Assembly: GCF_963082655.1 (NCBI RefSeq)
Contig: NC_081552.1
Location: forward strand, 60,101,404 to 60,165,403
Reading direction: 5' to 3'
Origin: Stomoxys calcitrans
Lineage: Eukaryota; Arthropoda; Insecta; Diptera; Muscidae
DNA: 64,000 bases
Below the pieces are notes generated by a model, which was given only the letters and a program-made list of their open reading frames with translations, searched no databases and was not told the origin of the DNA. Positions 57,929 through 64,000 of the stretch are shown here, one piece after another. How positions within the stretch are numbered: the first letter of the stretch is position 1; every line of letters begins with the position of its first letter. The position numbers were made by a program, and so were the translations under genes.

Positions 57929-60900
57929 ACAAGTAAAAGCGTGCTAAGTTCGGCCGGGCCGAATCTTACATACCCTCCACCATGGATCGCATTTGTCGAG
58001 TTCTTCTCCCGGCATCTCTTCTTAGGCAAAAAAGGATATAAGAAAAGATTTGCTCTGCTATTATTATATTATTACATGTTGGACACTTGTGTAAAATGTC
58101 AGCCAATTCGAATAAGAATTGCGCCCTTTGGGGGCTCAAGAAGTAAATTAGAGAGATCGATTTATATGGGATCTGTATCGGGCTATAGACCGATTCAGAT
58201 CATAATAAACACGTATGATGATGGCCATCCGTCGTACAAAATTGCAGCAAAATCGGATAAGAATTGCGCACTCTAGAGGCTCAGAAGTCAAGACCCAAGA
58301 TCGGTTTATATGGCAGCTATATCAGGTTATGAACCGATTTGAACTATACTTGGCACAGTTGTTGGATATCATAACAAAATACGTCGTGCAAAATTTTATT
58401 TCAATCGGATAAGAATTGCGCACTCTAGAGGCTCAAGAAGTCAAGACCCAAGATCGGTTTATATAGCAGCTATATCAGGTTATGGACCGATTTGTACCAT
58501 ACTTGGTAAAGTTGTTGGATATCATAACAAAAGACGTCATGCAAAATTTCATTCCAATCGGATAAGAATTGCGCACTCTAGAGGCTCAAGAAGTCAATAC
58601 CCAAGATCGGTAGATATGGCAGCTATATCAGGTTATGAACCGATTGGAACTATACTTGGCACAGTTGTTGGATATCATAACAAAACACATCGTGCAAAAT
58701 TTCATTCCAATCGGATAAGAATTGCGCATTCTAGAGGCTCAAGAAGTCAAGACCCAAGATCGGTTGATATGGCAGCTATATCAGGTTATGAACCGATTTG
58801 AACTATACTTGGCACAGTTGTTGGATATCATAACAAAATACGTCGTGCAAAATTTTATTTCAATCGGATAAGAATTGCGCACTCTAGAGGCTCAAGAAGT
58901 CAAGACCCAAGATCGGTTTGTATAGCAGCTATATCAGGTTATGGACCGATTTGTACCATACTTGGTAAAGTTGTTGGATATCATAACAAAAGACGTCATG
59001 CAAAATTTCATTCCAATCGGATAAGAATTGCGCACTCTAGAGGCTCAAGAAGTCAATACCCAAGATCGGTAGATATGGCAGCTATATCAGGTTATGAACC
59101 GATTTGAACTATACTTGGCACAGTTGTTGGATATCATAACAAAACACATCGTGCAAAATTTCATTCCAATCGGATAAGAATTGCGCATTCTAGAGGCTCA
59201 AGAAGTCAAGACCCAAGATCGGTTGATATGGCAGCTATATCAGGTTATGAACCGATTTGAACTATACTTGGCACAGTTGTTGGATATCATAACAAAATAC
59301 GTCGTGCAAAATTTTATTTCAATCGGATAAGAATTGCGCACTCTAGAGGCTCAAGAAGTCAAGACCCAAGATCGGTTTATATAGCAGCTATATCAGGTTA
59401 TGGACCGATTTGTACCATACTTGGTAAAGTTATTGGATATCATAACAAAAGACGTCATGCAAAATTTCATTTCAATCGGATAAGAATTGCGCACTCTAGA
59501 GGCTCAAGAAGTCAAGACCCAAGATCGGTAGATATGGCAGCTATATCAGGTTATGAACCGATTTGAACTATACTTGGCACAGTTGTTGGATATCATAACA
59601 AAACACATCGTGCAAAATTTCATTCCAATCGGATGAGAATTGCGCACTCTAGAGGCTCAAGGAGTCAAGACCCAAGATCGGTTGATATGGCAGCTATATC
59701 AGGTTATGAACCGATTTGAACTATACTTGGCACAGTTGTTGGATATCATAACAAAATACGTCGTGCAAAATTTTATTTCAATCGGATAAGAATTGCGCAC
59801 TCTAGAGGCTCAAGAAGTCAAGACCCAAGATCGGTTTATATAGCAGCTATATCAGGTTATGGACCGATTTGTACCATACTTGGTAAAGTTGTTGGATATC
59901 ATAACAAAAGACGTCATGCAAAATTTCATTCTAATCGGATAAGAATTGCGCACTCTAGAGGCTCAAGAAGTCAAGACCCAAGATCGGTAGATATGGCAGC
60001 TATATCAGGTTATGAACCGATTTGAACTATACTTGGCACTGTTGTTGGATATCATAACAAAACACATCGTGCAAAATTTCATTCCAATCGGATAAGAATT
60101 GCGCATTCTAGAGGCTCAAGAAGTCAAGACCCACGATCGGTTTATATGGCAGCTATATCAGGTTATGAACCGATTTGAACTATACTTGGCACAGTTGTTG
60201 GATATCATAACAAAATACGTCGTGCAAAATTTTATTTCAATCGGATAAGAATTGCGCACTCTAGAGGCTCAAGAAGTCAAGACCCAAGATCGGTTTGTAT
60301 AGCAGCTATATCAGGTTATATACCGATTTGAACCATACTTGGCACAGTTGTTGGATATCATAACAAAAGACGTCATGCAAAATTTCATTCTAATCGGATA
60401 AGAATTGCGCACTCTAGAGGCTCAAGAAGTCAAGACCCAAGATCGGTAGATATGGCAGCTATATCAGGTTATGAACCGATTTGAACTATACTTGGCACTG
60501 TTGTTGGATATCATAACAAAACACATCGTGCAAAATTTCATTCCAATCGGATAAGAATTGCGCATTCTAGAGGCTCAAGAAGTCAAGACCCACGATCGGT
60601 TTATATGGCAGCTATATCAGGTTATGAACCGATTTAAACCATACTTAGCACATTTATTGGATATCATAACAAAACACGTCGTGCAAAATTTCATTCCAAT
60701 AGGTTAAGAATTGCGCACTCTAGAGGCTCAAGAAGTCAAGACCCAAGATCGGTTTTTTTGGCAGCTATATCAAAACATCGACCTATTTGAACCATACTCG
60801 GCAAAATTGTTGGATATCATAACAAAACACGTCGTGCAAAATTTCATTCCAATGGGATAAGAATTGCGCACTCTAGAGGCTCAAGAAGTCAAGACCCAAG

Positions 60901-61351
60901 ATCGGTTAATATGGCAGCTATATCAAAAAATCGACCTATTTGAACCTTATTTGGCAAGGTTGTTGGATAGCATAACAAAACACGTCGTGCAAAATTTCAT
61001 TCCAATCGGATAAGAATTGCGCACTCTAGATGCTCAAGAAGTCAAGACCCAAGATCGGTTTATATGGCAGTTATATCAAAACATGGACCGATATGGCCCA
61101 TTTGCAATACCAACCGACCTACACTAATAGGAAGTATTTGTGCAAAATTTCAAGCGGCTAGATTTACTCCTTCGGAAGTTAGCGTGCTTTCGACAGACAG
61201 ACGGACGGACGGACGGACATGGCTAGATCGACATAAAATTTCACGACGATCAAGAATATATATACTTTATGGCGTCTCAAACGAATATTTCGAGTAGTTA
61301 CAAACAGAATGACGAAATTAGTATACCCCACATCTTATGGTGGAGGGTGTA
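57929..61351 (-). mobile_element. family A element with the longest array (about 18-19 monomers)
   Basis: Starts ACAAGTAAAAGCGTGC with a perfect hairpin. The 3' domain has a deletion near 58065. The array then runs from about 58200 to 61090 and includes the 459-bp higher-order repeat block. It ends with CAAGCGGCTAGA, (GTCY)n near 61193-61219 and TGGTGGAGGGTGTA. It is the largest single element in the window. Confidence 0.9.
58310..60604. repeat. higher-order repeat: five units of 459 bp, each three 153-bp monomers
   Basis: The marker AAAATACGTCGTGCAAAAT lies at 58376, 58835, 59294, 59753 and 60212, each exactly 459 bp apart. Each unit has type x (ACGTCGTGC, TTTATTTC), type y (ACTTGGTAAAG, GACGTCATGC; altered in unit 5) and type z (ACACATCGTGC). 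Monomer types within a unit differ more than the same type between units. Confidence 0.95.
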
Positions 61352-61409
61352 AAAAGAAAGTATCAATACCACAAGTAAAGAGTGATTTGTTAAGAGCTTG
61401 ATAACTTTT
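61352..61409 (-). other. possible distal 3' end of the mariner element, cut off by a family A insertion
   Basis: This short non-repeat segment lies left of the family A copy 61410-63328, whose right flank is the mariner 3' UTR. If that copy entered the mariner, this segment should hold the mariner's 3' tip. The T-run at 61406-61410 fits a T/T insertion site facing the T-run at 63328-63334. This is inferred from position only. Confidence 0.4.
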
Positions 61410-63328
61410 TATACCCTCCACCATAAGATGGGGGGTATACTAATTTCGTCATTCTGTTTGTAACTACTCGAAATATTCGTCTGAGACCCCATAAAGTATA
61501 TATATTCTTGATGGTCGTGAAATTTTATGTCGATCTAGCCATGTCCGTCCGTCTGTCCGTCCGTCCGTCCGTCCGTCCGTCCGTCCGTCCGTCCGTCCGT
61601 CCGTCCGTCCGTCCGTCCGTCCGTCCGTCCGTCCGTCCGTCCGTCCGTCCGTCCGTCCGTCCGTCCGTCCGTCCGTCCGTCCGTCCGTCCGTCCGTCTGT
61701 CTGTCGAAAGCACGCTAACTTCCGAAGGAGTAAAGCTAGCCGCTTGAAATTTTGCACAAATACTTCTTATTAGTGTAGGTCGGTTGGTATTGTAAATGGG
61801 CCATATCGGTCCATGTTTTGATATAGCTGCCATATAAACCGATCTTGGGTCTTGACTTCTTGAGCCTCTAGAGTGCGCAATTCTTATCCGATTGGAATGA
61901 ATTTTTGCATGACGTGTTTTGTTATGATATCCAACAACTGCGCCAAGTATAGTTTAAATCGGTCCATAACCTGATATAGCTGCCATATAAACCGATCTTG
62001 GGTCTTGACTTCTTGAGCCTCTAGCGTGCGCAATTCTTACCCGATCAGAATGAAATTTTGCACGTCGTGTTTTGTTATTATATCCAACAACTGTGCCAAG
62101 TATGGTTCAAATCGGTCTATAACCTGATATAGCTGCCATATAAACCGATCTTGGGTCTTGACTTCTTGAGCCTCTAGAGTGCGCAATTCTTATCCGATAG
62201 GAATGAAATTTTGCACGACGTGTTTTGTTATGATATCCAACAACTGTGCCAAGTATGGTTCAAATCGGTTCATAACCTGATATAGCTGCCATATAAACCG
62301 ATCTTGGGTCTTGACTTCTTGAGCCTCTAGCGTGCACAATTCTTATCCGATCAGAATGAAATTGTGCACGACGTGTTTTGTTATGATATCCAACAACTGT
62401 GCCAAGTATAGTTCAAATCGGCCCATAACCTGATATAGCTGCCATATAAACCGATCTGGGGTCTTGACTTCTTGAGCCTCTAGAGGGCCCAATTCTTATC
62501 CGAATGGAATGGAATTTCGCACGACGTGTTTTGTTATGATACCCAACAACTGTGCCAAGTATGGTTTAAATCGGTCCATAACCTGATATAGCTGCCATAT
62601 AAACCGATCTTGGGTCTTGACTTCTTGAGCCTCTAGAGGGCACAATTCTTATCCGATTTGAATGAATTTTTGCACGAAGTATTTCGTTATAATATCCAAC
62701 AACTGTGCCAAGTATGGTTGAAATCGGTCCATAACCTGATATAGCTGTCATATAAACTGATCTGGGGATTTGACTTCTTGAGCTTTTAGATGGCGCAATT
62801 CCTATCCGATTTGGCTGAAATTTTGCATGACGTATTTTATTTTTACTTTCAACAACTGTGTCAAATAAGGTTCAAATCGGTTCATAACCTGATATAGCTG
62901 CCATATAAACCGATCTGGGATCTTGACTTCTTGACCCCTAGAGGTCGCAATTATTATCCGATATGCCAGAAATTTTGTACGACGGATCCTCTCATGACCA
63001 TCAACAAACGTGTTTATAATGGTCTGAATCGTTCTATAGCCCGATACAGATCCCATATAAATCGTTCTCTCTATTTTACTTCGTGAGCCCCAATGGACGC
63101 AATTCTTATACGAATTGGCTGAAATTTTACACAGGTCTCCAACATACATATAATTTAATTGTGGTCCGAACCGGACCATATCTTGATATCGTTTTAATAG
63201 CAGAGCAACTCTTTTCTTATATCCTTTTTTGCCTAAGAAGAGATGCCAGGAAAGAACTCGACAAATGCGATCCATGGTGGTGGGTATATAAGATTCGGCC
63301 CGGCCGAACTTAGCACGTTTTTACTTGT
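61410..63328 (+). mobile_element. family A element, complete, with expanded (GTCY)n
   Basis: Runs TATACCCTCCACCATAAG, 5' block, a 163-bp microsatellite, eight or so monomers, the 3' domain with TGGTGGGTATATAAG, a perfect hairpin and TTTTTACTTGT. It faces the copy at 57929-61351, so the two form a large inverted pair with a 58-bp spacer. Confidence 0.9.
61543..61705. repeat. (GTCY)n microsatellite, about 40 units
   Basis: 163 bp of almost pure GTCC with GTCT at both edges. Other copies in the window have roughly 4-20 units at this position. Both strands are open in several frames here (R-T-D-G or S-V-R-P repeats), which is an artefact of the repeat. Confidence 0.97.
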
Positions 63329-63401
63329 TTTTTTAAAAACGCATAATTTTTGCAAAATCTCTTCGGTTCTTTATTTGAAACGTTAGATTGGTCCATGACA
63401 T

Positions 63402-64000
63402 TTACTTTTTGAAGATAATTTCATTTAAATGTTGACCGCGGCTGCGTCTTAGGTGGTCCATTCGGAAAGTCCAATTTTGGGCAACTTTTTCGAGCATTTC
63501 GGCCGGAATAGCCCGAATTTCTTCGGAAATGTTGTCTTCCAAAGCTGGAATAGTTGCTGGCTTATTTCTGTAGACTTTAGACTTGACGTAGCCCCACAAA
63601 AAATAGTCTAAAGGCGTCAAATCCCATGATCTTTGTGGCCAACTTACCGGTCCATTTCTTGAGATGAATTGTTCTCCGAAGTTTTCCCTCAAAATGGCCA
63701 TAGAATCGCGAGCTGTGTGGCATGTAGCGCCATCTTGTTGAAACCACATGTCAACCAAGTTTAGTTCTTCCATTTTTGGCAACAAAAAGTTTGTTAGCAT
63801 CGAACGATAGCGATCGCCATTCACCGTAACGTTGCGTCCAACAGCATCTTTGAAAAAATACGGTCCAATGATTCCACCAGCGTACAAACCACACCAAACA
63901 GTGCATTTTTCGGGATGCATGGGCAGTTCTTGAACGGCTTCTGGTTGCTCTTCACTCCAAATGCGGCAATTTTGCTTATTTACGTAGCCATTCAACCAGA
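63402..64000 (-). pseudogene. mariner-family (DD41D-spaced) transposase, C-terminal part, cut by window edge
   Basis: The minus-strand frame is open from the window edge (W-L-N-G-Y-V-N-K-Q) to a TAA at 63402-63404, about 199 codons. It holds the second catalytic Asp in W-F-Q-Q-D-G-A-T-C-H-T-A and the third in D-L-T-P-L-D-Y-F-L-W-G, with 41 residues between them. Mos1-type mariners have 34; a spacing of 41 is reported for the rosa-type group. The first Asp should lie just outside the window. The family cuts and pastes DNA at TA sites. The visible part has no stop or frameshift, so it could be intact, but its 3' UTR appears split by the family A copy ending at 63328, so the element itself is probably disrupted. 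Positions 63329-63401 look like its 3' UTR, with AATAAA on the minus strand near 63375. Confidence 0.85.

Noticed and set aside
58310..60604. CRISPR-like array
   Set aside because: The units are long, contiguous and lack unique spacers. The context is eukaryotic transposon DNA.
61464..61833. Low-complexity proteins rich in R-T-D-G or S-V-R-P
   Set aside because: Translations of the (GTCY)n microsatellite in several frames on both strands.
63402..64000. Domesticated host gene of the SETMAR type
   Set aside because: Only transposase sequence is visible, no SET domain, and the surroundings are transposon remains. A non-domesticated mariner explains it.

Overview
The window is repeat-dense insect DNA. 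It most resembles a calyptrate fly (house-fly, stable-fly or blow-fly type), judged from the style of its DINE-1/Helentron-like repeats with a (GTCY)n core, a mariner-family transposase, and jockey/CR1-, RTE- and R1/I-type retrotransposon remnants. I see no intact host protein gene, no tRNA or rRNA, and nothing bacterial. All recognisable coding sequence belongs to transposable elements, and every piece is broken or cut by the window edge.

Most of the window is built from a few non-autonomous families. Family A has more than twenty full or partial copies on both strands. Read canonically, it starts TATACCCTCCACCAT and carries a (GTCC/GTCT)n microsatellite about 150 bp in. A variable array of 153-bp monomers follows, then an inverted copy of the start motif, a GC-rich hairpin (TTCGGCC-C-GGCCGAA), and the end ACTTGT. 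Two nested insertions show that it enters between two T residues without a target duplication, as Helentrons do. Families B (ATACCCACCACC start, also 153-bp monomers), C (ACCCTACACCAC start) and D are related subfamilies. Family H is different: it starts TC, ends in a GC-rich hairpin plus CTAG, sits between A and T, and carries monomers of about 130 bp. These are hallmarks of a canonical Helitron.

Layout: 1-190 mariner N-terminal fragment; 190-1480 families C and H; 1492-3170 family A split by an RNase H-bearing retrotransposon 3' end; 3186-4893 families D, C and B; 4898-6905 two family H copies; 6906-8152 family C; 8520-9855 family A; 10022-11319 family H; 11324-12638 family A; 12640-13630 unassigned AT-rich DNA; 13631-14340 RTE-type 5' remnant; 14350-17258 families B, A and an A/B chimera; 17683-19484 family H; 19526-28214 family A copies with some H-related DNA; 28293-28527 mariner-type MITE; 28530-28890 unassigned GC-richer island; 29217-31489 family A; 31494-35015 C, H and a nested A; 35018-41704 a family A complex with a nested pair; 41790-42597 family D; 42598-43599 unassigned; 43600-48365 A, H-related and B; 48545-50148 A; 50150-54203 a jockey/CR1-like retrotransposon split by a family A copy; 54204-63328 further A and H copies, including a 459-bp higher-order repeat array; 63329-64000 mariner transposase on the minus strand.

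The elements do not form a pathway. They form a nested record: helitrons and retroelements were invaded by family A, and family A was invaded by itself and by a retroelement. Arrays then expanded by unequal exchange, and rearrangements repeatedly broke at the (GTCY)n core. The most interesting content is the emergence of satellite-like DNA from a rolling-circle element and the large inverted pairs that could feed small-RNA pathways.
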